Source: Petasospora fabianii (taxonomy: Eukaryota > Ascomycota > Saccharomycetes > Phaffomycetales > Wickerhamomycetaceae). Taken from it: a stretch of 64,000 bases of DNA. The position numbers and the translations under genes were made by a program. Each line of letters opens with the position of its first letter. Position 1 is the stretch's first letter. The notes beneath the pieces are model-generated. The model was given only the letters and a program-made list of their open reading frames with translations, was not told the DNA's origin and did not search any database. The stretch lies in NCBI GenBank assembly GCA_022641835.1, contig CP048717.1, positions 558,001-622,000 on the forward strand. The letters are read 5' to 3'. Positions 38,838-51,196 of this stretch are shown one piece after another.

Positions 38838-39442
38838 TCAACGCTTCTTTCTCAGCACAAACGATAGCGTGGCAGCAGCAGCAGCAACAGCACCAGATAC
38901 AAGAGCAACTCCTATAAGTCCATCCTTTGCGATCTTATCCTCGATCATCTTCTTCAATGCCTTAGCCTGGTGATTATCTGGCTCATGAGCGATGAGAGCA
39001 TCAGCATACCTTCTCGCATCAGAATAATCACCAAGCTTGTAAGTACCAACTGAGAGGTAGTAGAGACACTCGCGGCGTCTTTGTGGTGAATCTCTAAACA
39101 CATCGGTGAGGAGCTTGATTCCCAAACGTTGGTCATCAATGCGTGTCGATTTGATGAGCCCCCATGCGTAGTTGAAACGAGACTGGACGGAGACAAGATC
39201 GCCTTCAGAGAGAACCTGTTGACGTAGAATCTCAAGCTGTTGTGTGGAAAGAGGTCTTATGGAACAGTTAGTATGTGTTTGATTGGTAGAGGAGTCAATG
39301 AATGAGTGGAACCTTACGTGTTGGCGTCTTCAAGGGCTGTATAAGTTATGTTAGTTATAAGGTCTTTCGTGGTGGCTAGAGGGCGAAGAGCCACAATCTG
39401 CAAGGGGAGTAGCATACCTGGTAAGTAAGACTTTTCTGACAT
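38838..39442 (-). CDS. FIS1: Mitochondrial/peroxisomal fission adaptor Fis1, two introns
   Basis: Exons on the minus strand are 39442-39418 (25 nt), 39336-39318 (19 nt) and 39255-38838, giving 153 residues. The joined N-terminus reads MSEKSYLPALEDANTPLSTQ and continues QLEILRQQVLSEGD, which aligns throughout with yeast Fis1 (155 residues). A TPR-like bundle contains SRFNYAWGLIKST and RRRECLYYLSVGTYKLGDY. The C-terminal anchor (LIGVALVSGAVAAAAATLSFVL) ends in the basic RKKR that targets the outer membrane. Fis1 recruits the dynamin Dnm1 through adaptors. S. cerevisiae FIS1 has no intron, so two introns and a 19-nt exon are unusual. Without splicing only the C-terminal 95 codons would be seen. 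Confidence 0.95.
39256..39317 (-). other. FIS1: Intron 2 of FIS1
   Basis: The donor is GTAAGG at 39317, a perfect TACTAAC spans 39273-39267 and the less common AAG acceptor ends at 39256. Length is 62 bases. Confidence 0.9.
39337..39417 (-). other. FIS1: Intron 1 of FIS1
   Basis: The donor is GTATGC at 39417, the branch motif AACTAAC lies near 39349-39355 and the acceptor is CAG ending at 39337. Length is 81 bases, phase 1. Confidence 0.9.
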
Positions 39443-43411
<3,969 letters not shown>

Positions 43412-43703
43412 GTCTCCATATAAGGCGAACACTTTGGCATTTTATATGTTCATTCAAATATGACTTAATATCCATGTTATAGAGCCATAGTCAATCATAT
43501 TACAATTTGCGTAGAACAAGCAGATCAAAGAGTTCGTCGATGATAGGAGAGAGGCATGTGGCGCTAACCATGTTTCGCGAATCTATCATGGACTGGGGGA
43601 ATCGGCACTCGAAATCTGTAAGGTTGGAACTTAACAGGTATATAGCCTCCTAAAGGATCAGCTTCCAGAATCCACCACAGGCTCCAATTGACACACTTAC
43701 ACA

Positions 43704-44228
43704 ATGGAAGACTGGAGAAGAATTGACATCGATGCACTTGACCCGGAAAACAATATCACAGCAGAGGACCTTGCTCCGGAAGTGCCTCCTGTCTCAGCTG
43801 ACGAGGTGCAATCCATAATCTCCAACATCCGCACATTAATTTCCAAAGGCTCTTACTCTGATGCCATTCTCTATGCCACAGAGCAGGCACCATATGGAGC
43901 TGATGAGTCTTCAAAGGTATGTCACACATAATAGCACGTGCGCTAACTTTAGCTCAATGCAGAGTACTAACAATCTCGACAACAGACACAGTTCCTCAGC
44001 TCCGTCATTGACGTGCTCAGTGCTACGAAACAGACAGAGATCCCATCCATTATCAAGCAGCTTTCGATAGAGCAGCAAAATGCACTTATCAAGTTCTTGT
44101 ACAAGGGTATGGCTACAAAGAAGGGCCAGCAGCAAGGTGGTGTTCTCCTCTCATGGTTTGATAAGACCGTGGAGGTCACTGGTATGGGCCCTGTTGTTCG
44201 CTACTTGTCTGACAGACGCACCATCTGA
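43704..44228 (+). CDS. ARC15: Arp2/3 complex subunit ARPC5 (Arc15), one intron
   Basis: Exon 1 is 43704-43916 and exon 2 is 43986-44228, giving 151 residues (S. cerevisiae 154). Motifs include the N-terminal WRRIDIDALDPEN, the helix IRTLISKGSYSDAILYATEQAPYG, and after the junction QFLSSVIDVL and DALIKFLYKGM-like NALIKFLYKGM, then VLLSWFDKTVEVTG. ARPC5 anchors ArpC1 in the actin-nucleating Arp2/3 complex. The intron is phase 0. Its acceptor region reads AACAGACACAG, so use of the second AG would drop two residues, a possible tandem acceptor. A kinesin-like gene lies between it and YRB2, which is its direct neighbour in S. cerevisiae. Confidence 0.95.
43917..43985 (+). other. ARC15: Intron of ARC15
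   Basis: The donor is GTATGT at 43917, a perfect TACTAAC lies at 43965-43971 and the first acceptor CAG ends at 43985. Length is 69 bases. A second in-frame AG ends at 43991. Confidence 0.92.
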
Positions 44229-44552
44229 GTCATGAGTATTCATGATAGAATATAAATGAGAAATGTACATTATGAAAAGCCTCTTGTTGACAGGCATAGG
44301 TGACGTAGGCAAGGAAGTCTGTACTCTTAGCTGTAGCGTGTTTTGATACAATAGGCTGTCTTTGCTCGACTGATTCTTAGTAGATTCCGACACAATAGCG
44401 TACCTTGATAAGGTGTTACAATTGATGTCAGTACGTAGGTATAATGGAACACCGTTCTCGAGATTTGCGCTAGGGGCCCAGTCAGTCTGCTTGTTTTCAG
44501 TTGGCTACAGTACAGCATAACTAGGTAATTGACTTTCATTCAATGAAAGCAC
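44229..44552. other. Intergenic 3' region of ARC15 and the kinesin gene
   Basis: A 324-base gap between convergent genes. No gene or conserved motif is visible beyond presumed polyadenylation signals. Confidence 0.4.
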
Positions 44553-46661
44553 TTAATCCATTGAAGTGTCAACAACTGGAACGTTGTTGAGTTTCTTCTT
44601 CTTGGAAGGAGACTTTGTCTTGGTCTTTGAGGATGGCATGGTGAAGTCAATGTTGGTCTCCTGAAGCACCGCTCTTTTAGTTGGAGAACTGAGAGTCGTC
44701 TTCTTCACCGGCGACTTCTTTGGACTGTCATCCTCAAACTTGAAATGCTTGTTTGGGGAGCTTCTTATCAACTTGATAGGACTCAATAACAAGGGATCAG
44801 ATATGCTGTTTTCCTTGTTCTCCGTCAATACAGCGCTGGAAACCTCTTCTGTTGAGGAAGCAACCGCCTGCCCCTCTTCAACCTCACTAAAGCGAACTTT
44901 CTTATTCTGCGGCATGAAATCTGTGGCATCGGACTTCCTTTTTCTCAAGTCGTTCAGTTCTTCAGTCAAATCTTCAATTTTCTTCTCCTTCTTCTTCTCT
45001 TTCTTCGCAAGATGATTGATCTCTTTCTCGGCCTCATCGAGCTTAGCAATAACAGCATGAAGCTTAGATTCAAGTTCAGACTTCTCTTTACTGAGGTCTT
45101 CTTCGAGCTGCTCCTTTTCTTTCTTTATCTTGGCCAAGTGAGCCTCAAACTTGGTGATGACAGCCGTCTGGCTTGTGGTAGCTTCAGAGGTAGATGCACC
45201 AAGTTTCTTCAATTCGACATCATGCTCCGCCTTGATATTAATGATATGCTGACGGTGCTCAGCGAGAAGCTCATCAATTTCAACCTCATACTTCTCACGG
45301 AGCTCCTTTATCTTTGCATCGTAATCGTCTGAGAGAATCTTCAACTTTGTATCGATATCAGCCTGGTGGGACTCCTTCAATTCATTCAATGATGTCGCAT
45401 GTAAGGTCTCGATTTCCTGAATCTTTTTCTCGTACTGCTCGCTCAATTCATTTCTTATATCCATCTCAACCTCGAGCATTCTCTCCATAGCAGTTTCCTT
45501 GTCAGCCTCCAGTTTCTCGTTAATAGCTCTCAGCATCTTGAGCTCCTCCATCAACTGGGACACCTGATGGTTATCCATCAAATTTGTATCCAGTGAGTTT
45601 CTCTCAGAGGTGATCTGCATTTTGGCCACTGGCTGGATGTATCTGATAGCATGCAAGATTGTAGACAAGTTGGAGTATGGGTCCAGAGTTAACAAAATCT
45701 TGATTCTGTTTTGCATGTTGATATTACCAAACAAGTCTGTCAAAAGTAACCTGGTGAGCTTGGAGGTTCTCAAGATGGATCTGTCAAACTTCTTAGACTT
45801 CATCAATGCCAAGCATCTTCCAAGCTCTGTCAAACTCGTATTAGTGTAATTACCTTCCTTGAACTCTTTACCTTCGGTCTTTGCACTCTTAGTTCTCTCT
45901 GATCCAGCCAAGTCTGCGATAGTAAGTCTTGTGGTTCTAATGGCCTTGCCAATAACCTTGTGGAGGTTGAAGTAAATAAACAAGTGAGATCTGGAACTGG
46001 TGATATTCAAGTTGGTAGCACTCACAGCTCTTCTCTTGATACACTTATGCAACACTGTTTTAGCGTCATCCAGGTTTGTGACGTAGATCTGTCTTATTTT
46101 GTTTGGCTTAATCTTACCATCCTTGATATCAGTGATGATATCCAAGGATTGATTCATAGTCTTCTTTTGGTCCAAGGACAAGTCTCTGATACGATCATTG
46201 TAGATCTCAAAGACAGAAATGGATAAACCGAACTCTCCCTTACTCTCTTTGCTTGAGCTTGATGTCACCAGGAAGGATTCCCCAAAGTGGCCCTTGAGAT
46301 GCTTGTAGTCAGCGTAATTGTCACCGATCTCGTTGAAGATCTGATTGAGAGAGTAAATGGCGAGACCTGGGTTAGAAGCATCACCATAGATGGAGTAAGA
46401 CTTCCCACTGTTAGAAGGACCCAATGTGAAAAAGACACTGTCTTTCTCGGCGAAAAGCTCAGTGGTTAAGTCCTGCATAGTCTCGGTGTACATATCAAGT
46501 TGCGAGACTTCATTGAAGATCTTGCTAAACTTGTTGGATCCTGTCGTGTCTTTGAAAGTAATGTGCGTGCTGGTCAGTGACTCGATTACCGATTCCTTCA
46601 GCTTGTCCTCCGGCAGATCACCGCGAGGCTTAAGACGCAAGTAGTGTGGAACACTGCTCAT
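44553..46661 (-). CDS. Divergent kinesin motor protein, kinesin-6-like candidate
   Basis: A 702-residue protein. The motor domain covers residues 1-350. The P-loop is GPSNSGKS, with Ser for the usual Thr. Switch I is NITSSRSH, switch II is LADLAGSER-like IADLAGSERTKS, and the microtubule-binding segment is NTSLTELGRCLALMK. A long coiled coil runs from about 355 to 580. A basic Ser/Pro-rich tail with several SPxK sites (SPIKL, SPKKSP, SPSKKKK) could be Cdk-regulated. Nucleotide motifs are intact, so it should be an active motor. The family is uncertain: the N-terminal motor, divergent motif set and tail fit kinesin-6 (MKLP/Klp9), which S. cerevisiae lacks, better than Kip1/Cin8, Kip2 or Kip3. 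It lies between ARC15 and YRB2. Confidence 0.8.
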   Translation of the reverse strand: MSSVPHYLRLKPRGDLPEDKLKESVIESLTSTHITFKDTTGSNKFSKIFNEVSQLDMYTETMQDLTTELFAEKDSVFFTLGPSNSGKSYSIYGDASNPGLAIYSLNQIFNEIGDNYADYKHLKGHFGESFLVTSSSSKESKGEFGLSISVFEIYNDRIRDLSLDQKKTMNQSLDIITDIKDGKIKPNKIRQIYVTNLDDAKTVLHKCIKRRAVSATNLNITSSRSHLFIYFNLHKVIGKAIRTTRLTIADLAGSERTKSAKTEGKEFKEGNYTNTSLTELGRCLALMKSKKFDRSILRTSKLTRLLLTDLFGNINMQNRIKILLTLDPYSNLSTILHAIRYIQPVAKMQITSERNSLDTNLMDNHQVSQLMEELKMLRAINEKLEADKETAMERMLEVEMDIRNELSEQYEKKIQEIETLHATSLNELKESHQADIDTKLKILSDDYDAKIKELREKYEVEIDELLAEHRQHIINIKAEHDVELKKLGASTSEATTSQTAVITKFEAHLAKIKKEKEQLEEDLSKEKSELESKLHAVIAKLDEAEKEINHLAKKEKKKEKKIEDLTEELNDLRKRKSDATDFMPQNKKVRFSEVEEGQAVASSTEEVSSAVLTENKENSISDPLLLSPIKLIRSSPNKHFKFEDDSPKKSPVKKTTLSSPTKRAVLQETNIDFTMPSSKTKTKSPSKKKKLNNVPVVDTSMD

Positions 46662-46790
46662 TATCTGAATGGTTGGTTTGTGGTGGTCTCTACCGCTATG
46701 AGCCTGTATGGTATCTCTTCCTTAGACGCCTCATTCCTTTGTTTTGGTAGGAAAAGGGCATTTGTTTACATTTGGGTTGATAGGGAAATT

Positions 46791-46807
46791 TTCGCGGAAG
46801 GGCGCGA
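46791..46807. promoter_or_regulatory. CG-type element in the kinesin/YRB2 divergent promoter
   Basis: TTCGCGGAAGGGCGCGAA combines the two half-motifs TTCGCGG and GCGCGAA, as also seen upstream of RTF1. It is placed 130 bases from each start codon. Confidence 0.5.
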
Positions 46808-46928
46808 ACTCGAACAGATGGATACAAAATAGTTGCCTAGGTGATTTTTAGTTTCTTCATCACTTGTCAGCGACAGGTTCAGCAGGACAAGCTCTTCGAT
46901 TAACTCACAGATAAACCTGACAATCACA

Positions 46929-48122
46929 ATGGCCGGCGACGAGGCGAAGCAACCTGAAAGCCCTGTTGTGGAGAAGACAACAGCTGAGCAATCGAGTCCA
47001 GCTTCTTCCGAGAAGACTGGCTCTACTTTGACGAGAAAGAGAACAAGAGATGACTTTGATGAGGACGAAAAGGCCGAGACGGAGAAGGAGGACAGAAAGA
47101 TTGCCCCATTGAAACGCAGAAAGTCTGTCACAGAGGACTCTACAGAAAAACCAAAGACGGATACATTGAAGAAGGACGAGACAATTGCGGAAGCCAGCAA
47201 GGAGAGCACAGCTGAACCATCAGCGAAGTCCGAGGAAACGACAGAGACAGCACCAGACTCCACCAAGTCTGAAAACAAAACTGCGGAGGAAGAAGAATCT
47301 GAGGAAGTAAAGTCTGAGAACCCAACAGAAAGCGAGGCACCAGTTGAATCCGTAAGCGAGAGGACTTCTGAGGTATCTGTGAAGGAGAACGAAGACACAT
47401 CCAAGGAGTCTATGGAGACAAAACCAGCTCCGTCGAAGTTTGTCTTCGGTGCCACGACTCCATTCGGTGCTAATGCCTTCTCGATGCTCAACAAGAAGAA
47501 GAACGTCTTTGACTCCGAGCAAAAGAGTGCATCTACAGCAGCCTCGAACACATCATCAGTCTTTGGATCCGGTTTATCATTCGGTAACGCCTTCCAGACT
47601 GCAATCTCTAAAAAGTCTATCTTTGACCAGAAGAAAGAGGAGAAGGAGGACAGTCCAGCTGCTGGCGACAGTGATAGTACACTAGGCAACTCTACTGCCA
47701 CCCATATGTACAAACAAGTGGATCTTGAGAAGACAGAGGTGAAGTCAGGTGAGGAGGACGAAGAACAGTTGTTTACATGCCGTGCTAAGCTGTACGCACT
47801 CGACCTTACAAACGTTAAGGATGGTTGGAAAGAACGTGGTGTTGGTAATGTACGTGTCAACAAATCCAAGGATGCAGAAAGGGCCTCAAGAATCATTATG
47901 AGATCAAATGGATTGTTGAAGGTTATCTTGAACACTGCCTTGGTTAAAGGTCTAGAAATTGTAAAGGGTATGCCTTCTTCGATGAGTCCCGAGAAGTTTA
48001 TCAGAATTACTTCAGTGGAAGATAAGAAGCCGGTGCAGTACGCCATCAAGACTGGTAATGTTGAGACTGCAGATACCCTTTACACCACTATTACAGAGTT
48101 GATAAACACAAAGGAATCATAA
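46929..48122 (+). CDS. YRB2: Ran-binding nuclear export cofactor Yrb2 (RanBP3)
   Basis: A 397-residue protein. A long acidic and Lys/Glu/Ser-rich N-terminus includes a KRKRTRDDF nuclear-localisation-like segment and PLKRRKSV. A short FG-containing section (FVFGATTPFG, SSVFGSGLSFGNAF) precedes the C-terminal Ran-binding domain (about 260-395; LFTCRAKLYAL, GWKERGVGNVRV, RIIMRSNGLLKVILN). It promotes Crm1-dependent export by bringing Ran-GTP to Crm1. A 427-codon antisense frame over it results from low complexity and is not real. It is convergent with EFM4, the same as YIL063C/YIL064W in S. cerevisiae. Confidence 0.94.
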   Translation: MAGDEAKQPESPVVEKTTAEQSSPASSEKTGSTLTRKRTRDDFDEDEKAETEKEDRKIAPLKRRKSVTEDSTEKPKTDTLKKDETIAEASKESTAEPSAKSEETTETAPDSTKSENKTAEEEESEEVKSENPTESEAPVESVSERTSEVSVKENEDTSKESMETKPAPSKFVFGATTPFGANAFSMLNKKKNVFDSEQKSASTAASNTSSVFGSGLSFGNAFQTAISKKSIFDQKKEEKEDSPAAGDSDSTLGNSTATHMYKQVDLEKTEVKSGEEDEEQLFTCRAKLYALDLTNVKDGWKERGVGNVRVNKSKDAERASRIIMRSNGLLKVILNTALVKGLEIVKGMPSSMSPEKFIRITSVEDKKPVQYAIKTGNVETADTLYTTITELINTKES

Positions 48123-48188
48123 AGAGGTACATTGTGGAGTCTACACATTTCACTTGAGTATCAAAACGACATCATAGCATTGAATATA

Positions 48189-48928
48189 TCAACACTTGAC
48201 AAATGCTATACTGCAGATTGTAGCGCCCTTAACACCGCCAAACTCAAACACCGGATAATTAATCCTTTTCCACACCTTCAAATCATCTCTCACGATAATC
48301 TTCTCCAGCTCTGTTTCTGTAAAGTTACACGATGTGATTAGAAGCACGCTGTCTTTTTCCAACAACTTTGAAACACACTCAGAATATATCTCCACGGCAG
48401 TCTTTTCACCAAACTTGAGCCCACTGAGAGCGATTGCATCTAAAGTACCCTTATCCAGTACAACGTCAAACTTTTTTGGAGTCCACTTATCATCATATAT
48501 ATCAACCACCTCAAACGTAATGTCTTCAATTTCTTCTTCTTCAGCAATCTTAGTGGCGAACTCTACCGAGTTTTCCGAATAATCAATACCAACAAATGGC
48601 CCCTTGAATCCTTCTTCTCTCAATGTGAACAAGAGATGACCATTACCCGTGCCAACATCACACATTGTCGCCGTTTCGGAGATCTTGTACTCGCCAAGAT
48701 TGTCAAAGAGGAATTGCACCATCTTCTCCTCGGCGTCTGAGTCTGAGAACCAGCATTCTCCTGTATCCTGTGGGTTCTCCTCGAAGTTGCGCTTCTCAAC
48801 GGCGTAGAAGTCGTCCCAGCTAATAGTGCGTTAGTTGAGTGCTAGAAGAAGGGGAGGGGGATAAATGAAACATACTATTTCTTGGTTCCGAGCTTTGACG
48901 TATTTAGTTTCGTTGTATCTTCAGACAT
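48189..48928 (-). CDS. EFM4: eEF1A lysine methyltransferase Efm4/See1, one intron
   Basis: Exon 1 is 48928-48876 and exon 2 is 48819-48189, giving 227 residues. Splicing gives MSEDTTKLNTSKLGTKKYWD and then DFYAVEKRNF, followed by ENPQDTGECWFSDSDAEEKM, the conserved METTL10/EFM4 N-terminus. The SAM-binding motif I is MCDVGTGNGHLLF, followed by GIDYSE and VLDKGTLDAIAL. Efm4 methylates eEF1A at Lys316 (family knowledge). Without the intron the gene would start in mid-domain. It is convergent with YRB2. Confidence 0.94.
48820..48875 (-). other. EFM4: Intron of EFM4
   Basis: The donor is GTATGT at 48875, an ACTAAC branch lies near 48837-48831 and the acceptor TAG ends at 48820. Length is 56 bases, the shortest in the window. 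Confidence 0.92.
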
Positions 48929-49192
48929 CGATAAATGTGGGTATTAAGAATGTTACCCTAAGTTAGAGAGAAATAGTGCTGTTAGAGATGCGATGAGTTA
49001 TGTCCAAATCGAAAAACCTTCGAGCGCTGCGACAACTGCGCGAGCGGATCCCGAGGCTAGGGCACGATTGACGAAGTCTAGAAGGCGCTATTTTGATGAA
49101 ATAGGCTGTTTTATCGAAGAGTTAAAACCCCTTGATACTATGAACTCCATTGTTCAAAACAGGACGGGTAAAAAAAAAACAAAAAAATAAAG

Positions 49193-49265
49193 TGCTGCTT
49201 TTGTGGATCGAACACAAGACCTTATGAACTTCAGTCATACGCTCTCCCAACTGAGCTAAAGCAGC
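49193..49265 (-). tRNA. tRNA-Phe (anticodon GAA), no intron
   Basis: A 73-nt cloverleaf on the minus strand. The acceptor GCTGCTT/AAGCAGC is a perfect 7-bp stem. The D arm is GCTCAGTTGGGAGAGC, the anticodon stem TATGA/TCATA holds the loop CTGAAGT, and the T arm is TTGTG-TTCGATC-CACAA. T-rich runs follow as Pol III terminator. S. cerevisiae tRNA-Phe genes all carry an intron; this one does not. Confidence 0.96.
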
Positions 49266-49479
49266 CACTTCGAGATTTCGTATGTGACTTTGGCAATCGA
49301 TCGCGCCAGAGCACCGTAGACTAAACACGTCGGTAGGGTAAGCCTGTTAACTATCAGATTATGACGGAACCGGGCATCCGCCACCCCCATTCCCATGCAT
49401 CTCGGCGTCGTTTGCCATTCTTGGGAGCGCCTCGATTGTTTCTCTCCTTTAAATGTTGATAAATAACCATCCTCGTCCT

Positions 49480-49497
49480 TATAAAAGTATTACCCCT
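49480..49497 (+). promoter_or_regulatory. TATA box and STRE upstream of the GRE2-like reductase
   Basis: TATAAAAG (49480-49487) is followed by the stress-response element core CCCCT (49493-49497), 79 and 66 bases before the start codon. This suits a stress-inducible reductase. Confidence 0.5.
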
Positions 49498-49558
49498 CGC
49501 TCCAAAGACCATCCTTGCTCCTAAGCTTGGCTAAATATCACCCAATTGACCTACAATC

Positions 49559-50614
49559 ATGGCCCCAACTACCGTTCTTGTCACTGGTGCCTCTGGCTTC
49601 ATCGCCTTGCATATCCTTGACCTCCTCCTCTCCAAGGGTTACCGTGTGATTGGAACCGTCCGCACCCAATCTAAAGCTGATAAGATTGCCTCTCAGTTCA
49701 AGTCCCTTTATCCATCTGGTGATCTCTCCTTCGAGCTTGTCGAGGACATTTCCACTGATGATGCTTTCGACCATGTTTTAAAGTCCCATCCAGAAATCAC
49801 CGAGGTGCTACACACAGCATCTCCATTCTCCTTTGGTCTCAACAAGTCCTTTGAAGATGCTTACTTGAAGCCAGCTACCGTTGGTACCAAGAATATCCTC
49901 ACTGCTACAAAGAAGTATGCTCCTCAGGTCAAGCACGTTGTTGTCACTTCATCATTTGCTGCCATTGCTAACAGAGACAAGGCTGGTGATTCCAGCTTCA
50001 TCCACACCGAGGAGACTTGGAATCCAATCCAGTGGAGCGATGTTTCCGATGAGGCCAAGGCATACACTGCTTCCAAGAAGCTTGCTGAAGTTGTCGCTAG
50101 AGACTTTGTTAAGGATGAGAAGCCATCTTTCACGTTGTCCACCGTGAATCCTCCATATGTGCTCGGTCCACAAATGTTTGCGGATGCTCTCGCTAACCCA
50201 ACATTGAACACATCTGCTGAATTTGTGAATGCTTTGTTCAAAGTGGCACCAGAAGACGTCGAGTACCATGCCACACCAGCTGGTTTGTCTGCTGATGTGC
50301 GTGATGTGGCCAAGTTGCATGTTGCCCCATTGGAGAAAGACCTTGCTGGTGCTAGACTCTTCCCTGTCAACGGTGCCTTCAATGGTCAAACCTTGTTGAA
50401 TTCCCTGCACAAATTGCATCCAGAATTGGATGGTGTCGTTGGTAAAGGTGCTCCTGAAGGTGCCGAGGAGAACGTGGAGGCTTCTAAGGCTTTCTATGAT
50501 ACCTCTAAGACTAAGGAGTTGACTGGCTTCGAGTGGATCCCATTGGAGAAGACTTTGGGGGATTCTATCCAGCAAATCTTGGACTACAAGAGGGCCAATG
50601 ATGAGACTATCTGA
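49559..50614 (+). CDS. NADPH-dependent aldehyde/methylglyoxal reductase (Gre2/Ari1 family)
   Basis: A 351-residue extended short-chain dehydrogenase. The Rossmann motif VTGASGFIA lies at 8-16 and TVRTQSKAD sets NADPH preference. The catalytic Ser is near 131-132 (VVTSSFAAI) and the Y169-x3-K173 pair lies in AYTASKKLAE. NPPYVLGPQ is the family signature for the substrate loop. Family members reduce methylglyoxal, isovaleraldehyde and aromatic aldehydes, and S. cerevisiae has several paralogues (GRE2, ARI1, YGL039W, YDR541C), so no single symbol is given. A TATA box and an STRE precede it. Confidence 0.9.
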   Translation: MAPTTVLVTGASGFIALHILDLLLSKGYRVIGTVRTQSKADKIASQFKSLYPSGDLSFELVEDISTDDAFDHVLKSHPEITEVLHTASPFSFGLNKSFEDAYLKPATVGTKNILTATKKYAPQVKHVVVTSSFAAIANRDKAGDSSFIHTEETWNPIQWSDVSDEAKAYTASKKLAEVVARDFVKDEKPSFTLSTVNPPYVLGPQMFADALANPTLNTSAEFVNALFKVAPEDVEYHATPAGLSADVRDVAKLHVAPLEKDLAGARLFPVNGAFNGQTLLNSLHKLHPELDGVVGKGAPEGAEENVEASKAFYDTSKTKELTGFEWIPLEKTLGDSIQQILDYKRANDETI

Positions 50615-51196
50615 TATAATGACTCAAATTGGACACCATTTAGAGTTGATGCGTATTGAAGGGCTTTGTTGCGCTCATTCACAATGTAGATAGGCCATTT
50701 CGCAAACAAAGGAGTGATTGCTCAGAGAACGACACTTTTTCGGGCTAGTGTAGTATGTATCGGGCATGTGCTACCGTATGCATGGAAGGCTGTGCGAGGG
50801 GGAATTGACGTTCAATGAGCTAAAGCACAGGGCTGTGAGGTGGAGGCCAAAGACGGAGATTGGGGAATTGCATTCCATGTCATTCCGTTGAACAGCCACA
50901 AAGACGCATGGAAAGGGTGAGAGGCATGAGATAACAATAAGTTGAAGATAAATAATATTCACCTGTCCCAGTAGACCCTTCCAGCTACGTAGCACACCTC
51001 ACAAGACTGGACGCTGTTCCCATTGCAAGCAACGCGTACAAATTTCACCGCGCGCGCGAGACCCCAACCGACATCGCAGCACTGGGGCGGCCTCCTGCTC
51101 CTTCTCTTGTCCTTATTTAAAGTCCACTACCACTTCCACTGCCTCTGCCCCTGCCACTCGCTTCCTGCTCAGCACACACAGTCACTAGCGAACTCA
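50615..51196. promoter_or_regulatory. PDE1: Upstream region of PDE1
   Basis: A 582-base gap holding the 3' end of the reductase gene and the PDE1 promoter. An alternating CGCGCGCGCG run lies at 51049-51058, about 140 bases before the start, and ACGCGT sits close by (51032-51037). The frame is open from 51023 without an ATG, so the start at 51197 is preferred. Confidence 0.45.

Noticed and set aside
46766-48049. 427-codon antisense frame over YRB2
   Set aside because: YRB2 has a real Ran-binding domain. The antisense frame mirrors its Lys/Glu/Ser-rich low-complexity part as Phe/Ser/Leu runs.
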